DNA of 64,000 nucleotides, from assembly GCA_963722175.1 (NCBI GenBank), contig CAVRKA010000004.1, positions 1,302,001-1,366,000 on the forward strand, written 5' to 3'. Positions 32,595 to 41,217 of this stretch are shown piece after piece (the first letter of the stretch is position 1; each line of letters opens with the position of its first letter). The notes beneath the pieces were generated by a model. The model did no database searches. It saw only the letters and a list, made by a program, of their open reading frames with translations, and was not told where the DNA came from. This stretch comes from WHSW01 sp963722175 (GTDB lineage Bacteria; Actinomycetota; Thermoleophilia; Solirubrobacterales; 70-9). The position numbers were made by a program, and so were the translations under genes.

Positions 32595-34634
32595 TCAGCG
32601 CAGGAAGACCTGCTTGCCCTTCGACGGCACGGGGCCGTCGGGGTCGCTGCGGTTGACGTACAGCAGGTACGGCCCGGCGGGCGCGACGCGCGCGTTGGGC
32701 GGCGCCGCGACCGTCAGCGACCTGCCCCGGTGCCGGACCACGGGGAGCTCGATCGCCCGCTGGTCGCCGTCGATCAGGTGGGTGAGCGCGGTGTTGCGCA
32801 TCAGCATCACGCTCTCGACGTCCGCCGGGTCGATGTTGGTCTCGAGCTCGAGCTCGCGCGCGCGCCCGTGGCGGATGCGCTTCGGCGCGTCCGTGATCCG
32901 GGGCCGGCGCCCGCGGAACAGATACGGGGGCTCGAACAGCTCGAAGCTCGGGTCGCGGCCGTCGTTCGGCCCGAAGCCGCCCGGGATCGTGATGTGGCTC
33001 AGGTAGAGCGTCGTGATCGGGGCGTGGCCGCCGACGAGCACGCGCCCGTCGGGCAGGAGCGCCGCGGTGTTGTGGTACGTCCGCGGCCGGTGGCTCTGGG
33101 CGAGCGGGCGCCAGGTCTGGGTCTCGGGGTCGAACAGCTCCGCCTGGCGGATCGGATACTCCGTCCCCGGGGCGTCGACGGCATCGCGGTCGGAGCCGTT
33201 GAAGGCGATCACCTCGCCGGTCGGCAGCAGGACGCCGGTCGGATACCAGCGCGGGCGCGCGAGGTCGCCGGTGGGATCGGTGGACATGCTGTCGCCGTTG
33301 GCGGTGTCCACCGTCGTGATCCGGCTGTCGGAGGTCGCGACGTAGCTGCCGGGGCTGGCGACGGGGTAGCCGAGGACGCCGCCGGCGGTCAGGAAGCTCG
33401 CCTGCGTGTAGTCGCCGCCGGCGTTCGGCTCCAGCGGCAGCATGAGCGAGAAGGTCGACCCCCGGAAGCCCGGGATCGTCGCGCCGGGCCCCAGGCCCGG
33501 GACGCCGAGGCCGACGAGGTCGGAGACCTGGCGGTCGAGCGCCTCCAGGCCCCCGGCCGGGTCGAGACCGTCGAGGCCCGGGATCCCGAGGTCGGCCCAG
33601 GACTTCGTCGCCGGGTCGTAGGCGGCGGCGATGTTCCAGAGCGCCATGTCGTAGGACTGCCCGAACGGGTTGAACGACTGGCCCGCCGTGTCGTAGAAGA
33701 CCTTGCCGTCGGGCAGCAGGTGCAGGCGCGGGTAGAGCGGCAGCGAGCGCTTCGCCGCGGCGCCGTTGTCGGTCCAGGTGCCCGTGTCCGTGTCGAAGGT
33801 CTCGGTTTCGGTGACGTTGGTCCCCGATCCGAACGGGCGGTCCGGGTACACGGGCTTGAGCAGCTTCTGGACGCCGCTGGCCACGAACAGGTCGCCGTCG
33901 GCGAGCGTGAGCATGCTCGGGTACCAGCGGCCGATCTGCATGGAGCCGCTCTGGCTCCAGGTGTTCGTCTCCGGGTCGAAGATCCGCGTGTTCTCCAGCC
34001 CCTCCAGCTCGGACACGCCGAGGCCGGAGTCGGCGACCTCCGGGTCGAGGTAGTAGGACGTGCCGCCCGTCGCGAGCACGCGCCCGTCGGGCAGGAAGAT
34101 CAGGTCGGAGCAGAAGAGGGCGCCGTCGTTGTTCGTCTCGCCGTTGCCGCCGGGGAAGATCTCGTGGTTGTCATGGCCGCCGGGGTTGGCCCCGCCGTCG
34201 ACGGGCGAGGGCTCCTGCCAGCGCGGCGGGCGGCCCTTGCCGCGCAGCGTCAGCACGCGCGTCTGGTCGTTGAGGATCCCGGTGCTCCCGGCCTCGGCGA
34301 CGATCGACAGCTTCACCCGCTCGGTGCCCTCGAGCGCGTTCCAGTAGAGGATCCGCCCGTCGGGCATGATCGCCAGCGAGCCCGCGGCGGGCTTGCAGTG
34401 GATCGCGCCGTCGGCGTCGGTGATGCACTTCGTGTTCGCGTCCCGGCCGTTGATCGTCGGCTCGGCGAAGGGCTTGCCGAAGCGCCCCGACTGCGCCGGG
34501 TCCTCGGAAACCGGCAGCGGCGGCAGCGGCGGGCCGATCGCGAGCGAGTCGTCGTGCGCCGCGGCGACCCCCGAAGCGACGGCGGAGCAGGCGTACGCGC
34601 CGAGCACAGCGCACAGCAATCGAACCCTTCCCAT
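32595..34634 (-). CDS. Secreted kelch-type protein, galactose-oxidase-like (DUF1929 C-terminus)
   Basis: The 679-aa protein has a signal peptide (LLCAVLGAYACSAVASGVAA), about six to seven kelch-like blades with LPDGRVLxxGG signatures, and a C-terminal immunoglobulin-like DUF1929 domain (PPNARVAPAGPYLLYVN). RTYHNTAALLPDGRV corresponds to the Tyr/His copper region of galactose oxidase and GlxA-type copper radical oxidases. The Cys that crosslinks to the active-site Tyr cannot be placed with confidence, so activity is open. The ATG at 34634 was preferred to a GTG four codons upstream. Confidence 0.78.
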   Translation of the reverse strand: MGRVRLLCAVLGAYACSAVASGVAAAHDDSLAIGPPLPPLPVSEDPAQSGRFGKPFAEPTINGRDANTKCITDADGAIHCKPAAGSLAIMPDGRILYWNALEGTERVKLSIVAEAGSTGILNDQTRVLTLRGKGRPPRWQEPSPVDGGANPGGHDNHEIFPGGNGETNNDGALFCSDLIFLPDGRVLATGGTSYYLDPEVADSGLGVSELEGLENTRIFDPETNTWSQSGSMQIGRWYPSMLTLADGDLFVASGVQKLLKPVYPDRPFGSGTNVTETETFDTDTGTWTDNGAAAKRSLPLYPRLHLLPDGKVFYDTAGQSFNPFGQSYDMALWNIAAAYDPATKSWADLGIPGLDGLDPAGGLEALDRQVSDLVGLGVPGLGPGATIPGFRGSTFSLMLPLEPNAGGDYTQASFLTAGGVLGYPVASPGSYVATSDSRITTVDTANGDSMSTDPTGDLARPRWYPTGVLLPTGEVIAFNGSDRDAVDAPGTEYPIRQAELFDPETQTWRPLAQSHRPRTYHNTAALLPDGRVLVGGHAPITTLYLSHITIPGGFGPNDGRDPSFELFEPPYLFRGRRPRITDAPKRIRHGRARELELETNIDPADVESVMLMRNTALTHLIDGDQRAIELPVVRHRGRSLTVAAPPNARVAPAGPYLLYVNRSDPDGPVPSKGKQVFLR

Positions 34635-34697
34635 AACCCCACGCACACGATAGCCGCTCCGCCTGGCCGGTGAGCCAGTTTCCTTACCCCGGTCCGC

Positions 34698-34703
34698 TAC
34701 CTT
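34698..34703 (+). promoter_or_regulatory. -10 box of ABC exporter operon
   Basis: TACCTT is 8 nt before TTG at 34712 and 11 nt before GTG at 34715, matching the leaderless pattern of the window. Confidence 0.4.
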
Positions 34704-34711
34704 GGAACGGG

Positions 34712-35734
34712 TTGGTGGGAAGCGACGGATTCAACGGCACGTGGGCGATCGAGACCGAGGGGCTGCGCAAGTCCTTCAAGGACGTCGAGGCGCTCTGCGG
34801 GATCGACCTTCGGGTCGAGGCCGGGACCGTGCTCGGGCTGCTCGGCCCGAACGGTGCCGGGAAGACGACCGCGGTCCGGATCCTGACCACACTGCTTCCG
34901 CCGACCGGGGGCAGCGCCCGGGTCGCCGGGCTCGACGTCGTCCGCGACGCGGGCAAGCTGCGTGAGCGGATCGGGCTCGCGGGCCAGTACGCCGCCGTCG
35001 ACGAGGGCCTCACCGGGTTCGAGAACCTGGAGATGGTGGGGCGGCTGTACCACCTCGGCCGCCAGCCCGCCCGCGCCCGCGCCCGCGAGCTGCTCGATGC
35101 CTTCGACCTCGCCGAGGCCGGCGACCGGCTGGTCAACACCTACTCGGGCGGGATGCGCCGCCGCCTCGACCTCGCCGCCGCCCTCGTCGCTCGCCCGTCG
35201 GTGCTGTTCCTCGACGAGCCGACGACCGGTCTCGACCCGCGCAGCCGGCTCGCGCTCTGGGAGGTGATCGAGGACCGGGTCGCTCAGGGGTCGACCGTCC
35301 TGCTGACCACCCAGTACCTCGACGAGGCCGACCGCCTCGCCGACCGGATCGCGGTGATCGACCACGGCAGCCTGATCGCCGAGGGCAGCTCCGACGAGCT
35401 CAAGCAGCGCGTCGGAGGCGAGCGGATCGACGTCCGCCTCGAGCGGCCCGAGCAGGCGGCCGCGGCGCTCAGCGCGCTGGCCGAGCTCGCCTGCGACGCG
35501 CCCTCGGCCGACGACGGGACCATCCGCGTGCCGGTCCGCGAGCATCGCGGCGCGATCACCGCGGCGATCCGCAAGCTCGACGCCGAGGGAATCGAGATCG
35601 ACGACATCGCGATCACCCGGCCGACCCTCGACGACGTCTTCATGACCTTGACGGGCCGCCCGCCCGAGCCCGAGGAGCGCGAGGAGGGCGAGGACGCCGA
35701 GACGACCGAGCGGGAGACGGAGGCGATTCGATGA
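34712..35734 (+). CDS. ABC transporter ATP-binding protein, DrrA type
   Basis: The roughly 340-aa subunit has Walker A GPNGAGKTT, the signature YSGGMRRRL, Walker B VLFLDEPTTGLD and the H-loop region. The C-terminal extension (about 100 residues, ending DDVFMTLTGRPPE) is typical of the DrrA/daunorubicin-resistance family. The start is uncertain: TTG 34712 or GTG 34715 fit the -10 box; GTG 34670 would give a longer, unconserved leader. It overlaps its permease by 4 nt (ATGA). Together they would export a lipophilic compound. Confidence 0.9.
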   Translation: MVGSDGFNGTWAIETEGLRKSFKDVEALCGIDLRVEAGTVLGLLGPNGAGKTTAVRILTTLLPPTGGSARVAGLDVVRDAGKLRERIGLAGQYAAVDEGLTGFENLEMVGRLYHLGRQPARARARELLDAFDLAEAGDRLVNTYSGGMRRRLDLAAALVARPSVLFLDEPTTGLDPRSRLALWEVIEDRVAQGSTVLLTTQYLDEADRLADRIAVIDHGSLIAEGSSDELKQRVGGERIDVRLERPEQAAAALSALAELACDAPSADDGTIRVPVREHRGAITAAIRKLDAEGIEIDDIAITRPTLDDVFMTLTGRPPEPEEREEGEDAETTERETEAIR

Positions 35735-36507
35735 CCGCCGGCTACGCGATCTCCGACACGCTGGTGCTGGCGCTCCGCGCGCTGCGGCGGATCCCGCGCA
35801 ACCCCGAGCTGCTGACCGCCTACACGGTGCAGCCGATCATGTTCACGCTGCTGTTCGTCTATGTCTTCGGCGGCGCGATCGCGACCCCCGGATACGACGG
35901 CTACGCCGACTTCATGATCCCGGGGATCATCGTCCAGCAGATGTCCTTCGGTGGCTTCGCCACCGCGCTCGGGCTCGTCGACGACCTCAAGAAGGGCCTC
36001 GTCGACCGCTTCCGCTCGCTCCCGATGTCGCGCAGCGCGGTGCTCACCGGCCGCACCCTGTCGGACATCGCGATGAACGCGCTGGCGCTGGCGGTGATGA
36101 TCGTCGTCGGCTACATCGTCGGCTTCTCGTTCGCGACGTCGCCCGCGTCGGTGATCGCCGGGATCGCCCTCTGCCTGCTGATCGGCTACGCGTTCTCGTG
36201 GATGTTCGCCTGCGTCGGGCTCTACGCCAAGACACCCGAGGGAGCGAACACGTTCGGGTTCATCGCGATCTTCCCGCTCACCTTCGCCTCCTCGGCCTTC
36301 GTGCCGCCGGAGACGATGCCCGACTGGCTTCGGACCTTCGCCGAGGACATCAACCCGTTCTCGCTGATGGTCGACTCGGTACGGCACCTGTTCGTCGGCG
36401 GACCGGGGGCCGACGACATCCTGCCGTCGATCGCGTGGTGCATCGGGCTGATCGCGGTCTTCGGCACGCTCGCGGTGCGCCGCTACCGGACCGCGGTGCT
36501 CGCGTAG
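35731..36507 (+). CDS. ABC-2 type permease, DrrB type
   Basis: The 258-aa protein has six membrane helices with the ABC-2 signature LVDDLKKGLVDRFRSLPMSR and the FASSAFVPPETMPDWLR segment shared by DrrB proteins. It is translationally coupled to the ATPase. Its last 25 nt overlap the end of the convergent EamA gene. Confidence 0.9.
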   Translation: MTAGYAISDTLVLALRALRRIPRNPELLTAYTVQPIMFTLLFVYVFGGAIATPGYDGYADFMIPGIIVQQMSFGGFATALGLVDDLKKGLVDRFRSLPMSRSAVLTGRTLSDIAMNALALAVMIVVGYIVGFSFATSPASVIAGIALCLLIGYAFSWMFACVGLYAKTPEGANTFGFIAIFPLTFASSAFVPPETMPDWLRTFAEDINPFSLMVDSVRHLFVGGPGADDILPSIAWCIGLIAVFGTLAVRRYRTAVLA

Positions 36508-37421
36508 TCCGCCTCCCGCGGCCTTCGACCCCCGGGGACCAGGCCCCTGAGGCCGGGGGGCAGGCGACCGTCGGTCGAGAGCCACGAGCCGGCGAGGATC
36601 AGCAGCAGCCCCGCGATCCCGCCGGCGCCGAGGCGTTCGTCGAGCGCGACGACGCCGAGCGCGACCGCGACCGCCGGGGCGACGTAGGTGATCACCGTCC
36701 CCCGCGATGGCCCGACCTCGGTGATCAGGGCGCCGTAGAGGACGAACGCCGCCGCCGTGCAGAACACCCCGAGGACGACGAGCGAGGCGATCGCCTCCCC
36801 GGTCAGGGAGCCGCCCGGAGGGGCTGCGATCGCGGCGGGGGCCAGCGCCACGGCCGCGATGGTCAGCGCTCCGGCCATCGTCGTCCGCGGGTCGACGTCG
36901 GCGAGGCGCTTCTTCAGCACGATGGTCCCGGCCGCGTACCCGACCGCGGCGAGCAGGATCGCGCCCGCGCCGAGGAGCTCGTCGCCGTCCCCGGCGATGT
37001 CGATCCCGACCAGGGCCACGACGCCCGCGAAGCCGACGAGCAACCCCACGAGGCGGATCCCGGTGGCGCGCTCGGCGGGGTCGAAGCGCGGCGCCAGCAG
37101 CGCCACGTTCAGGGGCACGGTGGCGATCAGGATCGCCGTCAGGGACGAGGCGATGTGTTGCTCGCCCGCGGCGATCAGCGGGAAGGGGATCGCGATCTCG
37201 AGCAGCGCGAAGGCGATCAGCGCCCGCCGGCGCCCGCGCAGCGAGCTGAGCAGGCCGAGCCGCCAGCAGAGCACGACGAGGATCACGGCGGCGAGCGTGA
37301 CGCGGACCCAGGCGAGGAACGCGGGCGGGACGCCGTCGTCGACGGCGACCTTGATGAAGAAGTACGGGATGCCCCAGAGCAGGGAGACAGCTCCGAAGGC
37401 GAACCAGGCGCGCGCGCTCAC
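36483..37421 (-). CDS. EamA/DMT family transporter
   Basis: The 312-aa protein has ten predicted helices in two EamA repeats, starting with LLWGIPYFFIKVAVDD, the usual first helix of drug/metabolite transporters of the RhaT/YdcZ kind. The C-terminal tail is basic. The GTG start is 6 nt after TAGACT. Its 3' end overlaps the convergent ABC permease. The exported metabolite is unknown. Confidence 0.85.
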   Translation of the reverse strand: MSARAWFAFGAVSLLWGIPYFFIKVAVDDGVPPAFLAWVRVTLAAVILVVLCWRLGLLSSLRGRRRALIAFALLEIAIPFPLIAAGEQHIASSLTAILIATVPLNVALLAPRFDPAERATGIRLVGLLVGFAGVVALVGIDIAGDGDELLGAGAILLAAVGYAAGTIVLKKRLADVDPRTTMAGALTIAAVALAPAAIAAPPGGSLTGEAIASLVVLGVFCTAAAFVLYGALITEVGPSRGTVITYVAPAVAVALGVVALDERLGAGGIAGLLLILAGSWLSTDGRLPPGLRGLVPGGRRPREADYASTAVR

Positions 37422-37544
37422 CGGGCGAGTCTAGGGAGGACCGATTCGCCCGCCGGGCGGGGAGCATGAGAGGGGTCTAAGAGGGCGATGAGAATCGCCT
37501 GAGAGTTCCTTGCGTTGCGGGGTTTCGCCGCTACCGTGGAGCCC

Positions 37545-37560
37545 CCGGTGTTCGCACCGG
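37545..37560 (+). promoter_or_regulatory. TTCG-loop hairpin in a 5' leader
   Basis: CCGGTG-TTCG-CACCGG is a perfect stem with a UUCG loop, 28 nt upstream of the 36-aa peptide gene, followed by GGAGG-rich sequence. It may stabilise the leader or end upstream transcription. Confidence 0.4.
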
Positions 37561-37588
37561 AGGAGTCAGCGGAAAGGCACGGAGGCCT

Positions 37589-37699
37589 ATGAAGATCAGT
37601 CGCAAACGGGTGACACATCTGCTCGTGTTCGCCCTCGGGTTCGTGATTCTCGCGATCGGCTGGATGACCGCGTCCGCCACCGCGGCGGTCACGGTCTAG
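37589..37699 (+). CDS. Single-span membrane peptide (36 aa)
   Basis: Begins MKISRKRVTHLLVFALGFVI and continues as one hydrophobic helix ending ATAAVTV, a positive-inside signal-anchor. GGAGG lies 3 nt before the ATG and GCGGAAAGG further upstream, the latter also found before the DUF4331 gene that follows. It may be the first gene of that unit. No function is known. Confidence 0.5.
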   Translation: MKISRKRVTHLLVFALGFVILAIGWMTASATAAVTV

Positions 37700-37874
37700 A
37701 CACACGCGCACGCGACGTCCTGGCCGCCCGCGCGGTCCGATCGGACGAGCCCGCGCTCGTTCGCCCGGTCGATTCTCTAGCCGCTGCTGATCCGGTCGGA
37801 GGTCGCCCACGTTAGGGAGTCCGACACGTTGCCCGGCCAGTGGGGCCGTCGGCACCTAGCGGAAAGGACCTGCA

Positions 37875-39338
37875 ATGAGAAAGCGATTGACGGCCAGAGG
37901 CTGGTCGCTCGTGGGCGCCCTGGCGCTCGCGACCGCGATTGCGCTGCCGATGGCGATCGGATCGAGCCACCGCGAGGCACCCAACATCAGCCTCGACCCC
38001 TCGGCCGACAACACCGACGTCTACGCGTGGACCGCGCCCGACGCGCAGGGCGCGATCACGATCGCGTCGAACTGGATCCCGGGACAGGTTCCGGCCAACG
38101 GCCCGAACTTCTTCCGCTTCGACGATCGAGCTCGCTACTACAACAAGATCGACAACAACGGCGACGGCGTCGAGGACATCTCGTACCGGTTCACCTTCGA
38201 CACCGAGGTTCGCAACCCGAACTCGTTCCTGTACGCGGGGCCGGGCACGCAGAACTTCTCCGACCCGAAGCTGAACGTGATCCAGCGCTATGACGTGGTC
38301 CGCGAGGACTACAACAAGAAGGGCGAGGTCGTGAAGAAGGCGAAGGTCGCCAACAACCTCCCCGTCGCGCCGCCGAACATCGGGCCCAAGACGTTCCCGA
38401 ACTACGACAACTTCGTCGCCGAGGCGACCCGGACGCTGAAGGACGGCACGAAGCTGTTCGTCGGCACCCGCGACGATCCGTTCTTCGTCGACCTCGGGGC
38501 GGCGTTCGACGCGATCAACGTCCGCATGGGCACCGGCAACGAGGGCGCCGGCCGCGACGACCTCTCCGGCTACTGGACGTCGTCGACGATCATGCAGATC
38601 CCGGAGGCGCAGGTGACCCGCAACGGCCAGTCGGTGGCCGCCGCGGACGCGAGCAACGCGGTGGTCGGCGTCTGGTCGACGACCGAGCGGCGCAAGCTCG
38701 AGGTCACGAACGCCAACTACGGCGCCGGGTCGAACGACCGGGTGCACCGCAAGTCGAACAAGTGGGTCCAGGTCTCGCGACTCGGCAACCCGCTGATCAA
38801 CGAGGTCGTGATCCCGCTCGGCAAGAAGGACAAGTTCAACCGCACCACCCCGGATCGCGACGCTGAGCTCTACGGCCAGTTCGCGACCAACCCGGAGTTG
38901 GCGGCGGTCCTGAACGCGCTCTTCGACGTCCACGCGCCGGAGACCAACCGCACCGACGTCGTCCAGGCGGTGCTCCAGGGGATCCCGGGGCTGAACGAGC
39001 ACTCCGGCAAGTTCGCCGGCACCCCGGTGGACACGCTGAAGCTCAACCTCGGCGTGCCCGCAACGGCCGACCCGAGCCGCTTCGGCGTCATCGGCGGCGA
39101 CCTGGCCGGCTACCCGAACGGTCGCCGACCGATCGACGATGTCGTCGACATCGATCTCCAGGTGATCGCCGGGTTCCTGGTCGACAACAAGGTGCCGCTC
39201 GGGGACGGCGTCGATCAGAGCGACGTCCCGTTCCTGGACCAGTTCCCGTACCTGGCGGCGCCGCAGTCCGGATTCGACTCGAACCCGGGCCAGTACACGG
39301 AGCCGACCCACCCGCCCGTCCCGGCAGGTGGCAGCTGA
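37875..39338 (+). CDS. Secreted DUF4331 protein
   Basis: The 487-aa protein has a signal peptide (GWSLVGALALATAIALPMAI) followed at once by SSHREAPNISLDPSADNTD, the DUF4331 hallmark. Later blocks (FFVDLGAAFD, VVIPLGKKDKFNRTTP, GRRPIDDVVDIDLQ) cover the full family length. Its biochemical role is unknown. AAAGG lies about 9 nt upstream of the ATG. A TPR protein gene follows after a hairpin; DUF4331 and TPR genes often stay together in other genomes. Confidence 0.88.
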   Translation: MRKRLTARGWSLVGALALATAIALPMAIGSSHREAPNISLDPSADNTDVYAWTAPDAQGAITIASNWIPGQVPANGPNFFRFDDRARYYNKIDNNGDGVEDISYRFTFDTEVRNPNSFLYAGPGTQNFSDPKLNVIQRYDVVREDYNKKGEVVKKAKVANNLPVAPPNIGPKTFPNYDNFVAEATRTLKDGTKLFVGTRDDPFFVDLGAAFDAINVRMGTGNEGAGRDDLSGYWTSSTIMQIPEAQVTRNGQSVAAADASNAVVGVWSTTERRKLEVTNANYGAGSNDRVHRKSNKWVQVSRLGNPLINEVVIPLGKKDKFNRTTPDRDAELYGQFATNPELAAVLNALFDVHAPETNRTDVVQAVLQGIPGLNEHSGKFAGTPVDTLKLNLGVPATADPSRFGVIGGDLAGYPNGRRPIDDVVDIDLQVIAGFLVDNKVPLGDGVDQSDVPFLDQFPYLAAPQSGFDSNPGQYTEPTHPPVPAGGS

Positions 39339-39352
39339 GCCAAGGACGGCCA

Positions 39353-39381
39353 GGGGGGAGCGCCGCGACGGCGCTCCCCCC
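39353..39381 (+). terminator. Hairpin between DUF4331 and TPR genes
   Basis: A perfect 12-bp inverted repeat GGGGGGAGCGCC/GGCGCTCCCCCC with a 5-nt loop, 14 bp after the DUF4331 stop and 21 bp before the next start. It lacks a T-run, so partial termination or attenuation is likely. Confidence 0.5.
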
Positions 39382-39402
39382 GGCTCTCCTCCAAGACCGA
39401 GG

Positions 39403-40731
39403 ATGAAGACGATGCCGACGATCTCGAAGCTTTCACCACAGCAGCTGACCGCGCTGCTCGCCCCGATCATCGCCTTTGCAGCGCTCTGGGCGACGCTGGC
39501 CCTGATCAACCGGGGCTCCGACACGCCCGCCGCGTCCGCCCCTTCCGCGGCGAGCATGCCGCCCGCCGACACGGCGGCGAAGCTGGCGGAGCTGCAGCAG
39601 GCCGTGGCGGCGTCACCGGACGACCCGCAGCTCCTGACCGGGATCGGCAACCTGCTTTACCAGCGCGGGCGTGAGACGGGCGACCCGGCCTTCTACGGCC
39701 GCGCCCAGCACTCTTTCGACGCGGCGATCGAACTCGACCCGCGCAACGTGCCGGCGATCACCGGGCAAGCCACCCTGGCGCTCAACGGCCATCGCTTCAG
39801 CGACGGCCTCGCACTCGCCCGCACGGCCCACCGGATCGGCCCGACCCAGGTCGCCCCGTACCCGGCGCTGGTCGACGGCCTGATCGAGACCGGTCGCTAC
39901 GGGGAGGCGGGACGGACGCTGGAGCGCTTCGTCCGTGTGCGCCCCGGCCTCGCGGCCTATACGCGCGTCTCCTACTTCAGGGAGCTCCACGGTGACCTCG
40001 ACGGCGCCGCCCAGGCGCTGCGCCTTGCGGTCGCGGCCGGGGCGGGGACCGCCGAAGGCTCGGCGTATCCGCGGATCCTGCTCGCCAACCTGAACGCCCA
40101 TCGCGGCCGGTCCGGCGTGGCGGCCGCGGGCTATCGCGAGGCGCTTGCGATCGACCCCGGCATCCGTGCCGCCGAGGTCGGGCTCGCGCACCTGGCCGCC
40201 GGGCGCGGCGACCTCGACGCGGCGATCGAGCGGATGCGCGCGGCGCTGGCCGACCCCCCCTCGCCCGACGCGCTCGCCGAGCTCGGTGAGCTCGAACAGG
40301 CCGCCGGCCTGAGGCACGCGGCCGAGCGCCATTACGCCGCCTCCGACCGGATCGAGCGCCAGGGGATCGCCGACGGTGCGGGCATCGACGGCGCCGTCAC
40401 GCGGTTCTTCGCCAACCACGGCGACGTCGACTACGCGGTCGAGCTCGGCCGCCGCGCCTGGCGCAGCGCCCCCAGCGTGACCTCGGCGGACGCGTACTCG
40501 TGGGCGCTGTACAGCGCCGGCCGCACCGAGGCCGCGGCGCGGTTCTCGGCCGAGGCGATGCGCCTGGGCTCGGCCGACCCGCTGTTCCTCTACCACGCCG
40601 GGATGATCTCGCGCGCGGCCGGCGATCTTCCGCGCGCCAGGGCCCTGCTCGGTCGCCTGCTCAGACAGAATCCGAGCTTCAGCCCGCTCTACGCCCCCCG
40701 CGCCGAGCGGGCCCTGCGCTCACTGGGCTGA
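39403..40731 (+). CDS. Membrane-anchored TPR-repeat protein
   Basis: The 442-aa protein has one N-terminal membrane helix (LLAPIIAFAALWATLALI) and at least eight TPR-like helical hairpins from about residue 65, with the G-Y-A pattern (GRYGEAGRTLERFVRVRP, GDLPRARALLGRLLRQNP). It would present a protein-binding scaffold outside the membrane. It follows DUF4331 after 64 bp. Its last 12 nt overlap the convergent gene at 40720. Confidence 0.8.
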   Translation: MKTMPTISKLSPQQLTALLAPIIAFAALWATLALINRGSDTPAASAPSAASMPPADTAAKLAELQQAVAASPDDPQLLTGIGNLLYQRGRETGDPAFYGRAQHSFDAAIELDPRNVPAITGQATLALNGHRFSDGLALARTAHRIGPTQVAPYPALVDGLIETGRYGEAGRTLERFVRVRPGLAAYTRVSYFRELHGDLDGAAQALRLAVAAGAGTAEGSAYPRILLANLNAHRGRSGVAAAGYREALAIDPGIRAAEVGLAHLAAGRGDLDAAIERMRAALADPPSPDALAELGELEQAAGLRHAAERHYAASDRIERQGIADGAGIDGAVTRFFANHGDVDYAVELGRRAWRSAPSVTSADAYSWALYSAGRTEAAARFSAEAMRLGSADPLFLYHAGMISRAAGDLPRARALLGRLLRQNPSFSPLYAPRAERALRSLG

Positions 40732-41217
40732 GTGACCGGCCGGCGGGTACTCACCCACCGTCCAGCCCGTCTTCAGCTTGCAGGTGTCGACCTTGTCGCC
40801 GTGTTCGAGCACCTTGGTGACGAGCTTGAACACGCCCTTCCAGCTCTGAGCGTGGGCGCGGACCTTGCCGCGGATCGTCGACTTGGTCTTGAAATGAAAG
40901 CCGCCGTTGGTGCTCGACGACCTGCTCCGGTCGGCGAACTCCCCCGGGTCCGAGGTGTCGAACTCCTGGTAGGTGCCGCCCCGGTTGGTCAGCGTGCCGC
41001 CCTCGGCGCAGGCGACCTTCGTCCTGCGGATCTGAAACGCGGTCGCGTTTCCGAACTCGGCGACGGTGAGCTTCACCTTCACGCCCTCGGAGGTAGAGCC
41101 CTCGAGGAGCGTGTCGGGCGGCGTCCCGGCGATCGCCGTCGGGCCGAGGGCGAGCGCGGCCGCCGTCGCCAGCGCCGCCCCCGCCTGTGTGGCCCTACGC
41201 CGTCGCGGTCTCCGCAT
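40720..41217 (-). CDS. Secreted hypothetical protein (about 165 aa)
   Basis: An Arg-rich start followed by a hydrophobic signal (AGAALATAAALALGPTAIAG) precedes a beta-rich mature domain with two cysteines (KVACAEGG, DTCKLKTG) that could form a disulfide. I do not recognise the family. Its start overlaps the end of the acyltransferase gene on the same strand, so the two are cotranscribed. A GTG four codons upstream is an alternative start. Confidence 0.6.
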   Translation of the reverse strand: MRRPRRRRATQAGAALATAAALALGPTAIAGTPPDTLLEGSTSEGVKVKLTVAEFGNATAFQIRRTKVACAEGGTLTNRGGTYQEFDTSDPGEFADRSRSSSTNGGFHFKTKSTIRGKVRAHAQSWKGVFKLVTKVLEHGDKVDTCKLKTGWTVGEYPPAGHSAQ

